Shown here in pieces: positions 1-7,563 of a stretch of 15,159 bases of DNA. Location of the stretch: contig CAZASM010000023.1 of NCBI GenBank assembly GCA_964487895.1, forward strand, positions 1 through 15,159, read 5' to 3'. Positions within the stretch are counted from its first letter, which is position 1. Each line of letters opens with the position of its first letter. The translations under genes were made by a program, and so were the position numbers. Origin of the DNA: CAYYYA01 sp964487895 (lineage in GTDB: Bacteria > Patescibacteriota > Patescibacteriia > UBA1558 > 2-01-FULL-52-15). Below the pieces are notes generated by a model. It ran no database searches. It was not told the origin of the DNA and was given only the letters and a program-made list of their open reading frames with translations.

Positions 1-1026
1 TTCATTGACTATTTGTTTGACCAATTGACTCTTATCTTTCGGACAGATTAATAGAGCGTCGTCAGTATCCACCACAATATAATCATCCAAGCCAACTATG
101 GCTACTAATTTCCGCTGATCTGCGAGAACAAAATTATTATGCGCCTCAATAGACACACGTTTATCTGTCTTATTTTTTTTTACTATTCCAGCTACGACAT
201 TCCAACTACCGATATCCTGCCAACCAAAAGAAGCTGGTAATACCAATAAATTACTCATTTTTTCCAATATACCATAGTCAATCGAAATAGTAGCGAGTTG
301 AGCAAAGCCTCTCTGCAAACGCTGAGTCCTGCTGACGCGAGAGGCGTAGATTGTTTCAAATATTCGGTAATGACTAGGTAGATACTGCCGATACCATTGT
401 TTGAACTGACCAACCTGAAAAACAAACATGCCTGTATTCCAGAGATACCTCCAATCGTCAATATATTTTCGTGCTGTCGCTAATTTCGGCTTCTCAGTGA
501 AACGGGCAACCTGATAGAAGCGATCACGACCGTGCCGACCAACTTCGGCACCAAGACAGATGTAACCGTAGCCTGTCTCCGGATAAGTTGGATTCGCTCC
601 AATTGTAATAAGAGTATCAGGTCGTTCAGAGACCATCTGTGCTGCTGATAAGAGCACTCTGACGTATTCTACCGGCTTAGCAATGGCGTGATCAGAATGC
701 ACTGTAATTAAGATAGTTTCAGGATCAGACTGAGCTACCTGCCAAGCGACCAAACCGATAGCACCAGCAGTATCTCGTCGACACGGCTCGATGATTAGCT
801 GCTTGCGAGGTAAACCTAGTTGATCTAATACTGTGGCCGCAAAGGACTCGCCAGTAACTACCAAAATATCGTCTACGGCAAATTTCTTGCGCAACATCTG
901 ATAGGTTGTTTGCAAGACAGACTTACCACCAAATAAAGCGCTGATTTGTTTCGGCGCATTGAGGCGTGAGACAGGCCAGAGACGTGTCCCTACTCCGCCA
1001 GCGATAATAGCTACTTTGATCTTCAT
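1..1026 (-). CDS. manC: Mannose-1-phosphate guanylyltransferase, 3' end cut by window edge
   Basis: The reverse strand reads open for 342 codons from the ATG at 1026 to the left edge with no stop, so only the last residues are missing. The enzyme transfers GMP to mannose 1-phosphate, making GDP-mannose for glycans in the cytoplasm. Visible motifs are the nucleotide-binding loop GGVGTRLWPVSR (residues 10-21), PKQ (25-27), EPCRRDTA (80-87), HSDH (110-113, usually PSDH), GYGYI (152-156), EKP (178-180), WNTGMF (196-201), SIDYGILEK (248-256) and WQDIGSW (269-275). A beta-helix-like end containing VVDTDDALL follows. The usual single-domain length is about 350-360, so no large domain is needed to complete it, although a C-terminal phosphomannose isomerase domain beyond the edge cannot be excluded. 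Its ATG overlaps the TGA of uppP (ATGA), so the two are probably co-transcribed and coupled. Family assignment is firm. Exact substrate (mannose rather than another hexose phosphate) is inferred from the motifs. Confidence 0.9.
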   Translation of the reverse strand, partial: MKIKVAIIAGGVGTRLWPVSRLNAPKQISALFGGKSVLQTTYQMLRKKFAVDDILVVTGESFAATVLDQLGLPRKQLIIEPCRRDTAGAIGLVAWQVAQSDPETILITVHSDHAIAKPVEYVRVLLSAAQMVSERPDTLITIGANPTYPETGYGYICLGAEVGRHGRDRFYQVARFTEKPKLATARKYIDDWRYLWNTGMFVFQVGQFKQWYRQYLPSHYRIFETIYASRVSRTQRLQRGFAQLATISIDYGILEKMSNLLVLPASFGWQDIGSWNVVAGIVKKNKTDKRVSIEAHNNFVLADQRKLVAIVGLDDYIVVDTDDALLICPKDKSQLVKQIVNE

Positions 1027-1775
1027 AAGAAAAATAACACAACAGCTAAAATAATTGTGTAAATACCAAAATAAAAGATTTTTTCTTTACGCACCAACAC
1101 ATCTAATAATTTCAAGGCAATGTAACCTGAAATCAAAGTCACCACAAAGGCTAACCAATGTAAAGGTTGAATAGATAGTTTCGGTACTTCTAGGATAAAG
1201 GCTCCAGCAATAGCTGGAATAGCAGCAATAAAGGTATAACGAAATGCTAGCTCTTTGGAAAAACCAAAAGCCAAACCAATAGCTAACATCGAAGCGCTGC
1301 GTGATAGTCCTGTCAGCACCGCTGCGCCTTGAGCCAATCCTAAGATGACCGCCTTGGGCCAAGTTAACTGTTTGTTAGCTTGTTTCTGAACTGTCCAACG
1401 TGTCGAAACAACTAAAATACCAGTCAGCAGAAAACCAAGGGCCACTGCTTTATTATTTTGTAGTTGTGGCAACCATTTTTCGATAGTCAAAGCGACGGCA
1501 ATAGTAGCAATAGTCGTCAAGATAACAAACCAAGTATATAGTATATCTACTTTATTGCGCGCTAAGACACCACGAATTAATGCCATCAGCTGTTTCCTGA
1601 AATAAAATACCAAGACAATCAGACTGGCTCCATGCAAAAAAACGTCCAAAGGTAGGTCCTCTGGAATACCGAGTAAATTGTGAGCCAAGTATAAATGACC
1701 ATCGCTGGAAATAGGCAACCATTCAGTAATACCTTGCACTAGACCGAGAATAATATATTGCAAACTGGCTATCAT
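1023..1775 (-). CDS. uppP: Undecaprenyl-diphosphatase (UppP/BacA family)
   Basis: A 250-residue polytopic membrane protein that removes a phosphate from undecaprenyl diphosphate and so recycles the lipid carrier for peptidoglycan and other surface polymers. The first catalytic motif is at residues 12-27: QGITEW with E18, then PISSDGH. The second is GLSRSAS at 156-162 with the catalytic arginine R159. The segment LDVFLHGASL (43-52) matches the family's conserved LHxGT region. The rest is hydrophobic spans. Length is slightly below the usual 255-280. Two positions differ from the family consensus: D25 sits where S or T follows ISS/VSS, and the PGxSRSxxT motif here starts with T and ends with M. 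The core E, S, H and R are kept, so I expect activity. The ATG at 1775 follows a promoter at 1808-1836 by about 26 nt, and the gene is first in a two-gene unit with manC. Confidence 0.92.
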   Translation of the reverse strand: MIASLQYIILGLVQGITEWLPISSDGHLYLAHNLLGIPEDLPLDVFLHGASLIVLVFYFRKQLMALIRGVLARNKVDILYTWFVILTTIATIAVALTIEKWLPQLQNNKAVALGFLLTGILVVSTRWTVQKQANKQLTWPKAVILGLAQGAAVLTGLSRSASMLAIGLAFGFSKELAFRYTFIAAIPAIAGAFILEVPKLSIQPLHWLAFVVTLISGYIALKLLDVLVRKEKIFYFGIYTIILAVVLFFL

Positions 1776-1797
1776 GTGTTTCAGGTTATGCTATACT
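1769..1797 (+). promoter_or_regulatory. Extended -10 promoter of the divergent PAP2 gene
   Basis: The forward strand carries TGCTATACT at 1789-1797, an extended -10 (TG, one base, then TATACT). The -35 position with a 17-bp spacer is CTATCA, a poor match, which fits an extended -10 promoter. Predicted transcription starts near 1804, leaving about 24 nt before the ATG at 1828. It overlaps the leader and first codons of the opposing uppP unit, so the two promoters probably interfere with each other. Confidence 0.5.
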
Positions 1798-1807
1798 TAT
1801 ATACAGC

Positions 1808-1836
1808 ATTATAGCTAATATCATTCTATGCGTCTA
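1808..1836 (-). promoter_or_regulatory. Sigma70-like promoter of uppP-manC
   Basis: On the reverse strand a perfect -10 box TATAAT lies at 1813-1808. A -35-like TAGACG at 1836-1831 (4 of 6 matches to TTGACA) precedes it by 17 bp. Predicted transcription starts near 1801, giving a leader of about 26 nt before the uppP ATG. The -35 overlaps the first codons of the divergent gene at 1828. Prediction from sequence only. Confidence 0.6.
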
Positions 1837-2259
1837 TTCATCATTCCTCTGCTAGTTATGGTCATAGTCCAGGGCATCAAATTGCTCTTGGAAGCTGCCC
1901 GTGGCAATTTTTCTTGGGAACATTTGAACAACTACGGTGGCATGCCTTCAGCTCACTCCGCTCTGGCTAGCTCGCTGGCTACTATCTTATTTATTGACCG
2001 TGGCTGGGATGACGCTGCCTTAGCGGTGGGTATTATTCTCTTCTTCATTGTAGTCCGTGATGCCACTGGCTTCCGTCGTCAGCTGGGACTACATGCTAAG
2101 TTAATCAACATGGTAGTGAAAGATTTAGATCAAACTAAAGAATATAAATATCCAGTGTTGAATGAACGTCTCGGTCACACACCGTGGCAGGTGATAGTTG
2201 GCTCTCTAGCAGGAATAGCTCTGACTTATATTTTAGCAATCTTCTTGCCTTATTTTTGA
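1828..2259 (+). CDS. Divergent PAP2 family membrane protein (YuiD/DUF212 type)
   Basis: A 143-residue membrane protein of the divergent PAP2 (acid phosphatase/VanZ-related, YuiD-like) family. Diagnostic motifs are GGMPSAHSA (37-45, usually GGMPSSHSA), DATGFRRQLGLHAKLIN (78-94, family D..G.RR..G..A..LN) and LNERLGHTPWQVIVG (111-125). About four hydrophobic segments are visible: 4-21, 44-56, 63-76 and 122-141. Length is typical. The family is related to PAP2 lipid phosphatases, but its biochemical role is not settled. Sitting back to back with uppP, it may also act on a polyprenyl or lipid phosphate, which is inference from context. It is the only rightward gene in the window. Its TGA at 2257-2259 overlaps the tail of mutM by 10 bp, so transcripts converge with no terminator between. 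Confidence 0.88.
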   Translation: MRLFIIPLLVMVIVQGIKLLLEAARGNFSWEHLNNYGGMPSAHSALASSLATILFIDRGWDDAALAVGIILFFIVVRDATGFRRQLGLHAKLINMVVKDLDQTKEYKYPVLNERLGHTPWQVIVGSLAGIALTYILAIFLPYF

Positions 2260-3104
2260 CAGCGCGGACAATAGTGTGTCCCTCGACCAGCAAATTTGAT
2301 TTTTTCGATGCTGGTTTTTTTGCATTGCTGACACAGTTGACCACCTCGGCCATATACTTTTAGCAAGTTATAAAATTGACCTTGATAGCCTTGAGATTGG
2401 ACATAAGAATTAAAACTAGTACCACCGTATTTAATCGACAGATTCAAAACTTTGCGAATATTTTTTAGCAAAGCTATCTTCTGAGCCTGATTCAAACTGC
2501 CAACTAACCGCATCGGTTTGATACCAGTATAAAAACAAGCTTCATCACAATAAATATTACCGATGCCGGCGATTTGACCTTGATCTAATAATAGTTTCTT
2601 CACTGACCATTTAGGTTTCTTTGCTAATATCGTCAACCACTTCTTAGACGTCAGGCTGCGATCAAGCGGCTCAGGACCGTAACCTGACTTAATCTTACTA
2701 ACCTCAGCCTCAGCAGCCAGCTTGAGATAACCAAAACGACGAACATCATTATAATATAAAACTCCTTTGTCCTGAAAATGAATTTCGGCGTGAGTGAATT
2801 TATTTGGCACCTCAAGAACATTAACAATTGGATGACCGCCAACAAACATCTTATCTGGTTTTGGTCGATAGACTAACTGACCAGTCATTCTCAAATGAAT
2901 AAGTAAATAATCTCCAGAACTCAAGCTGAAGATTAATAGTTTGCCGCGACGTTCTATCAGCAATACCCTCTGTCCTATCAGACTACGCTCAGCTCCCGCC
3001 GGACGAACAATCTTTGGCAGACGAACTGTGACTTTTTTTATTCGCTGTTTTTGCAGAGAGAGCAAACCACGTCGGATTGTTTCTACTTCTGGTAATTCGG
3101 GCAT
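2250..3104 (-). CDS. mutM: Formamidopyrimidine-DNA glycosylase (Fpg/MutM)
   Basis: A 284-residue base-excision repair enzyme that removes 8-oxoguanine and formamidopyrimidines and cuts the abasic site. The N-terminus MPELPEVETIRRGL supplies the catalytic proline (residue 2) and glutamate (residue 3). K55 (in RRGK) is the usual beta-hairpin lysine, M73 is in the position of the void-filling residue, VRRFG is at 121-125, and the helix-two-turn-helix contains GQIAGIGNIYCDEA (176-189) with N183. The C-terminal zinc finger is complete: C258, C261, C279 and C282, with R274 in GRGTHYC. Residues 82-105 hold an extra segment (GGHP at 89-92, PNKFTH at 100-105) that I remember as common in CPR homologues. 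The gene starts 50 bp downstream of gpmI copy 2, so it may be the last gene of that operon. The gap is A/T-rich and shows no clear promoter. Confidence 0.97.
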   Translation of the reverse strand: MPELPEVETIRRGLLSLQKQRIKKVTVRLPKIVRPAGAERSLIGQRVLLIERRGKLLIFSLSSGDYLLIHLRMTGQLVYRPKPDKMFVGGHPIVNVLEVPNKFTHAEIHFQDKGVLYYNDVRRFGYLKLAAEAEVSKIKSGYGPEPLDRSLTSKKWLTILAKKPKWSVKKLLLDQGQIAGIGNIYCDEACFYTGIKPMRLVGSLNQAQKIALLKNIRKVLNLSIKYGGTSFNSYVQSQGYQGQFYNLLKVYGRGGQLCQQCKKTSIEKIKFAGRGTHYCPRCQK

Positions 3105-3154
3105 AAAATAAAGTCAAAACTAAAAAATCAAAAGTCAAAAAAATGGAAGATTAT

Positions 3155-4741
3155 TTAGAATAGCGCTGTTCCATTCATTTCCGGTGGCTTCTTCAAGCCG
3201 AGTATTTTCAACACCGTTGGTCCGACATCGGCTAAAACACCTGAGGACTGTGCCTGGCTCAAATCAGTACCGACTACTCCACCGACGACATTCTTATGCT
3301 CCCAAGCATGGCCGACCAAGATACAAGGCACCGCATGGTTTGAGTGCTCTTTGTCTATCACGCCAGTTTGGAGATTAAACATATTCTCGGCATTACCATG
3401 ATCAGCAGTAATGATGACCGCGCCTTCGTAGGATAAAGCGACTTCAGCTATTTTTCCTATGCAATCATCTAAAATTTCTACCGCTTCAATTGTAGCGGCT
3501 AGATTACCAGTATGACCAACCATATCCGCGTTAGCAAAATTCACTACCACAAAATCGTATTTGACTTCACGAATCTCCGAGATAACTCTAGCTGTAATCT
3601 CACGTGCACTCATACCCGGCTTCTGATCATACGAAGCAACTTTCAATGACGGAATCAAAACATGATCTTCTTTGGGAAATGTTTACTCTTGTCCACCATT
3701 GAAAAAGTAAGTTACGTGAGCATACTTCTCCGTCTCAGCAATATGTAGCTGAGCTAAACCAGCATCACTAATGACTTTTGCCACTGGCGTTTCAACCACC
3801 TGCGGTGCAAAGGCTATTTGTAACGGTAAATCTTTCTCATATTCTGTCATCGAAACAAACATAATACCCTGCATGTAGGTTCGAGGAAATTTATCAAATC
3901 CTGGCAAGATAATTGCTTTAGTAATCTCACGCATACGATCAGCACGAAAATTAAAACTAATCACAGCATCACCATCTTTAATCAACCCTAGTGGCTTGGT
4001 GCCATCGGTGATAACTACTGGCTCGAACTGCTCATCGAAAACCTGAGCATCATACGAGGCTTCAATAGCTTGACTAGCATCAGTGAAATAAGCTTTAGAC
4101 TCGCCCTCCACCATGGCCTTATACGCTTTGGCAATGCGCTCCCAATGATTATCGCGATCCATGGCATAGAACCGACCAGACATACTAGCTATCTTACCGA
4201 CGCCGATTTGCTTCATTTTATCTTTCAACTTGGCAATAAAATTCGCCCCACTGTTGAACGGGGTATCACGACCATCGAGAAAAACATGAATATACACTTG
4301 AGAAATTTTTTGCTCGACAGCTAACTCTAATAAAGCGTACAAATGCTCGTTATAACTATGTACTCCGCCGGAGCTGACCATACCCATTAGATGCAGAGAG
4401 GAATTATTTTGTTTCACTTGCTGACAAGCAGCAAGTAACGCTGGATTAGAATAAAAAGATTTATCAAAAATGCTGTGAGTGATGCGCGGTAAACTCTGAT
4501 ACAAGATACGACCAGAGCCCATACTCAAATGTCCTACTTCAGAGTTACCCATCTCACCCCAAGCTAAACCGACGGATTCACCAGCAGCCTGCAAGGACAA
4601 GCTGGGATAAGTAGTCAGATAACTATCCATATTTGGCGTCTTGGCCAAAGAAATAGCGTTAGCACGTGACGGCGCAGCAATGCCCCAGCCATCAAGGACA
4701 ATCAGCACTAAAGGTTTTGGACGAGTAGAACTTTCTATCAT
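3155..4741 (-). pseudogene. gpmI: Phosphoglycerate mutase (2,3-BPG-independent), copy 2, interrupted by in-frame TAA
   Basis: This is a complete gpmI reading frame except for TAA at 3685-3683, codon 353 of 528. Both sides are in the same frame. Before the stop come D17 (DGWG), the phosphoserine loop EMGNSEVGH (S67), GGVHSYNEH, MDRDNHWER and KYAHVTYFFNGGQE. After it come TFPKEDH, then IPSLKVASYD, NADMVGHTGN (D406, H410), TADHGNAE (D447, H448) and EHS (H466). All metal ligands and the catalytic serine are therefore kept, and the lost residue lies in a loop that varies in the family. A single base change from AAA, GAA or CAA would give TAA. The truncated 352-residue product would lack the second half of the phosphatase domain. 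Restart at TTG 3658 could give a 167-residue C-terminal piece, but no ribosome-binding site is seen. The alternatives are a recent nonsense mutation, a sequencing error or readthrough. Its ATG overlaps the stop of copy 1 by one base (TAATG). Confidence 0.85.
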
Positions 4742-6294
4742 TATTTTATAATTAAACTTTTACCAGTCATCAGTTTCGGTTGAGGCACTCCTAAAAGTTG
4801 TAAAATAGTGGGCGCAATATCACCCAGTTTACCACCAGAACGTAATTTCGGTAATTGACCTTTCTGCACAATGATAAATGGTACTGGATTTGCTGAGTGC
4901 TCCGTATCCACCTCTCCTGTCTCAATATTTATCACTTCTTCGGCATTACCATGATCAGCTGTGACAATTACCAAACCATCAAACTTTAACGCTGTAGCAA
5001 TAATTTTACCCAAAGCAATATCTGTATACTCACAAGCTTTCACAGTCGCCAAGAGATTACCAGTGTGAGCAATCATATCTGGGTTAGCTATATTCATAGT
5101 AATAAAATCATAACGTTTCTTGTTCAACCCTTCTATTACAACTCGCGTCACTTCATCTAGACTCATTTTAGGCGCCTCTTCGTAGGTTTTGAGATTAGGC
5201 GATCTAACAATCACTCGCTTTTCGTTCGCTACTGGATTAGCATAACCACCGTTGAAAAAATAGGTCACGTGAGCGTATTTTTCGTTCTCAGCAATTGCTA
5301 ACTGACGATAGTCATGCAAAACCATCGGCAAACTATCAGCCAGATCACGGCTAGGAAAGGCTGTGATCAGGTCACCCAAATCAGGACCAAAATCAGTCAA
5401 AGCAACTAGAAATAAATTCTTCGGCTTCACCTGACGCTGGAAGCTTCCAGGATTGAGATTTTCAAAATCAGACTGGACAAAAGGTTTACACATTTGACGT
5501 GCGCGATCAGAACGCAAATTAAAAAATATTACCGCATCATTGTCTTTGATCAAACCTCGAGGAGCATCGTGGTCATCAACGATAACAGTTGGCTTAATAA
5601 ATTCATCGCTCTCACCACGCGCATAAGCGTGCAAGACAGCGTCCTGCGCAGAATGTTCGTGAATTCCCTCCCCCAGCACCATGGCGTTATAAGCCAGCTC
5701 TGTCCGAGACCACTCTTTCTTGCGATCCATACCATAGAAACGACCCATGACAGTAGCTACCTGAACATGGTTGGTAAAGTAACCTTTAAATGAGGCAATA
5801 ATTTTCTGAGCTAAAAATTTTGGACTATCACGTCCATCGGTAAATAAATGTAAATAAATATGTTTAACCTTGCTGCGACTGAGTAAGACAATCAAAGAGA
5901 TTAGATGATCAGGATCAGAGTGCGCGCTTTGATTAGCAGTAATCATACCAACAAGATGGACAGCTGAGTTATTCTTTTTTGCGTGGGCTACTGCTCCAGC
6001 GAAAGCCGGATTGCGAAAAAAAGTGCCTTGATCAATACTTTTAGAAATTACCACCGCATCCTGCTCCACTACCCGACCAGCGCCAATATTCATATGGCCT
6101 GCTTCAGAGTTGCCGTCTTGTCCAGCGGGTAAGCCAACCGCTTTACCTGAAGCTCTCAGCTCGGTCCAAGCATATTTTTTTAGTAACCCATTATAAACAG
6201 GCAACTTGGCAGAAGTAATGGCATTACCAGCACTAGGCGGAGCAATACCCCAACCGTCCATGATAATTAATACAGTTGGTTTTTTATTTGCCAT
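4741..6294 (-). CDS. gpmI: 2,3-bisphosphoglycerate-independent phosphoglycerate mutase, copy 1 (intact)
   Basis: Interconverts 3- and 2-phosphoglycerate in lower glycolysis through a phosphoserine intermediate and two metal ions. With the ATG at 6294 it has 517 residues, the normal length. I prefer this start to a TTG at 6309 because MANKKPTVLIIMDGWG matches the family N-terminus and the ATG overlaps the eno stop by only 11 bp. Ligands and catalytic residues are present: D13, S63 in GQDGNSEAGH, D406 and H410 in NPDMIAHTGN, D447 and H448 in TADHGNAE, H466 in EHSANPVPF, and K339 in NEKYAHVTYFFNGG. The motifs QDGNSEAGH and SAHSDPDHL differ from the classical QMGNSEVGH and GGVHSHxxHL, so this copy belongs to a different branch from its neighbour. 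As the only uninterrupted gpmI here, it presumably supplies the activity. Confidence 0.95.
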   Translation of the reverse strand: MANKKPTVLIIMDGWGIAPPSAGNAITSAKLPVYNGLLKKYAWTELRASGKAVGLPAGQDGNSEAGHMNIGAGRVVEQDAVVISKSIDQGTFFRNPAFAGAVAHAKKNNSAVHLVGMITANQSAHSDPDHLISLIVLLSRSKVKHIYLHLFTDGRDSPKFLAQKIIASFKGYFTNHVQVATVMGRFYGMDRKKEWSRTELAYNAMVLGEGIHEHSAQDAVLHAYARGESDEFIKPTVIVDDHDAPRGLIKDNDAVIFFNLRSDRARQMCKPFVQSDFENLNPGSFQRQVKPKNLFLVALTDFGPDLGDLITAFPSRDLADSLPMVLHDYRQLAIAENEKYAHVTYFFNGGYANPVANEKRVIVRSPNLKTYEEAPKMSLDEVTRVVIEGLNKKRYDFITMNIANPDMIAHTGNLLATVKACEYTDIALGKIIATALKFDGLVIVTADHGNAEEVINIETGEVDTEHSANPVPFIIVQKGQLPKLRSGGKLGDIAPTILQLLGVPQPKLMTGKSLIIK

Positions 6295-7555
6295 AAAGTT
6301 CGCGCTCAATCGTTAATAATCTGTTGTACTTGGCCGACCGTTCACCACGAGCAACAGAACCGGTTTTGATAAACTCCGAACCGACAGCGACAGCTAAATC
6401 AGCAATGAAGGAATCAATCGTCTCGCCGCTACGATGGGAAATAGCTGTGGAATATCCTGATTTTTTCGCTAGATGAATAGTTGCCAAAGTTTCTGTCAGA
6501 CTACCAATTTGATTTGGTTTAATTAAAATTGAATTCGCCACTCCCATAGTCACACCTTTTTGTAAGCGTTCACTATTCGTGACAAAGAGGTCGTCGCCAA
6601 TCAAAGTTCCTTGAGGATTCTGCTGTTTTAGATCTTGAGTCAGCTGCTTCCAACCCTCCCAATCTTCTTCGGCTAATGGATCTTCACAAGCTTTGATTGG
6701 TAACTCACGCCACAGTTGTAAAATATATTTTTGAAATTCACTGCTAGTATAATGACTGTTTTCTAGCTTTAGCTCATACAACTTTGACTTTGGATCAAAG
6801 AGCACAGAAGCACCTGCATCGAACCCAAGAAAACAATTGTCTCCTGCTGCATAACCTGCCTGTGCAATAGCTTGCAATAAATAATTAAAAGCTTGCTTGT
6901 GACTATCCAAATTCGGCGCATAACCACCTTCGTTACCAAGATCAGTGTCACGACCATCTTTGCGCAAAATTGTACCCAACTGTTGAAAAATCTCACTGCC
7001 ACAACGCAAACGTTCCTGAAAACTAGATTCCTGTGTCGGAATGACCCAAAATTCTTGAATATTCAAATTAGTACTAGCGTGCAAACCGCCATTGATTAAA
7101 TTAATCAATGGAGTTGGTAGCTGAAACTGCGAAGTGCCGTAGAGCTGACCCAGATATTTATACAATGGCATGTTTTCTGAGTGACAGGCAGCACGCGCAC
7201 AAGCCAAAGATACTCCGAGGATAGCATTAGCACCCAGACGCGACTTATTGGGCGTGCCATCGAGTTTAATCATTATCTGATCAATCTCAGATTGGCTGGT
7301 GACAGATTTACCCTCCAACGCCGCGTTAATCTCCCCTTTGACGTTCTGGCAAGCCTTCAAGACACCTTTGCCACCATAGCGATGTTCATCATTATCATGT
7401 AGCTCAAAAGCTTCAAACGTTCCCGTCGAAGCGCCACTAGGCACTGAAGCTTTCGCCACAGTGCCATTATCTAAGGTAACTGAAACTTCAATCGTCGGAT
7501 TACCGCGAGAGTCTAGTATTTCTCCAGCGGTAATCCGCTTAATGGTATCAGCCAT
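6284..7555 (-). CDS. eno: Enolase (phosphopyruvate hydratase)
   Basis: Dehydrates 2-phosphoglycerate to phosphoenolpyruvate. The 423-residue length is standard. The start MADTIKRITAGEILDSRGNPTIEV is typical. Conserved features are SGASTG (40-45), H159 in GGLHA, E168 in QEFW, E209 in LGNEGGYAPN, metal ligands D246, E291 and D321 (FDAG, EDP, GDDLFVTN), catalytic K346 in LIKPNQIG, SHRSGET (373-379) and ARGERSAKYN near the end. N208 replaces the aspartate of the usual GDEGG motif, while the catalytic glutamate next to it is kept. ACEDP replaces the more usual SIEDP or YIEDP, and ETID replaces ETED. The gene begins 8 bp after the SIMPL gene and overlaps the next gene (gpmI copy 1), which carries out the preceding step of the pathway. 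No Shine-Dalgarno sequence is visible, so it probably relies on coupling or on the A/T-rich leader. Confidence 0.97.
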   Translation of the reverse strand: MADTIKRITAGEILDSRGNPTIEVSVTLDNGTVAKASVPSGASTGTFEAFELHDNDEHRYGGKGVLKACQNVKGEINAALEGKSVTSQSEIDQIMIKLDGTPNKSRLGANAILGVSLACARAACHSENMPLYKYLGQLYGTSQFQLPTPLINLINGGLHASTNLNIQEFWVIPTQESSFQERLRCGSEIFQQLGTILRKDGRDTDLGNEGGYAPNLDSHKQAFNYLLQAIAQAGYAAGDNCFLGFDAGASVLFDPKSKLYELKLENSHYTSSEFQKYILQLWRELPIKACEDPLAEEDWEGWKQLTQDLKQQNPQGTLIGDDLFVTNSERLQKGVTMGVANSILIKPNQIGSLTETLATIHLAKKSGYSTAISHRSGETIDSFIADLAVAVGSEFIKTGSVARGERSAKYNRLLTIERELYGK

Positions 7556-7563
7556 GTAAAATA

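Noticed and set aside
2266..2281. Hairpin GGACA/TGTCC near the convergent gene ends as a terminator
   Set aside because: A five-base stem with no following T run, inside the coding sequence of the MutM zinc finger.
3105..3154. A/T-rich gap with the 10-mer AAAGTCAAAA twice, as promoter or terminator for mutM
   Set aside because: No stem-loop and no -35/-10 pair with proper spacing. The repeat is short and A-rich.
3155..3658. Separate gene for the C-terminal part of gpmI copy 2
   Set aside because: It starts only by a TTG, continues the frame of the upstream part exactly, and cannot form a complete phosphatase domain alone.
3155..4741. Frameshift or reassigned TAA codon in gpmI copy 2
   Set aside because: The frame is identical on both sides, so there is no shift, and TAA ends mutM, eno, pgk and the SIMPL gene at normal places.
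6295..6309. TTG start adding five residues to gpmI copy 1
   Set aside because: The ATG at 6294 gives the family N-terminus MANKKP and a smaller overlap with eno. No ribosome-binding site favours the TTG.
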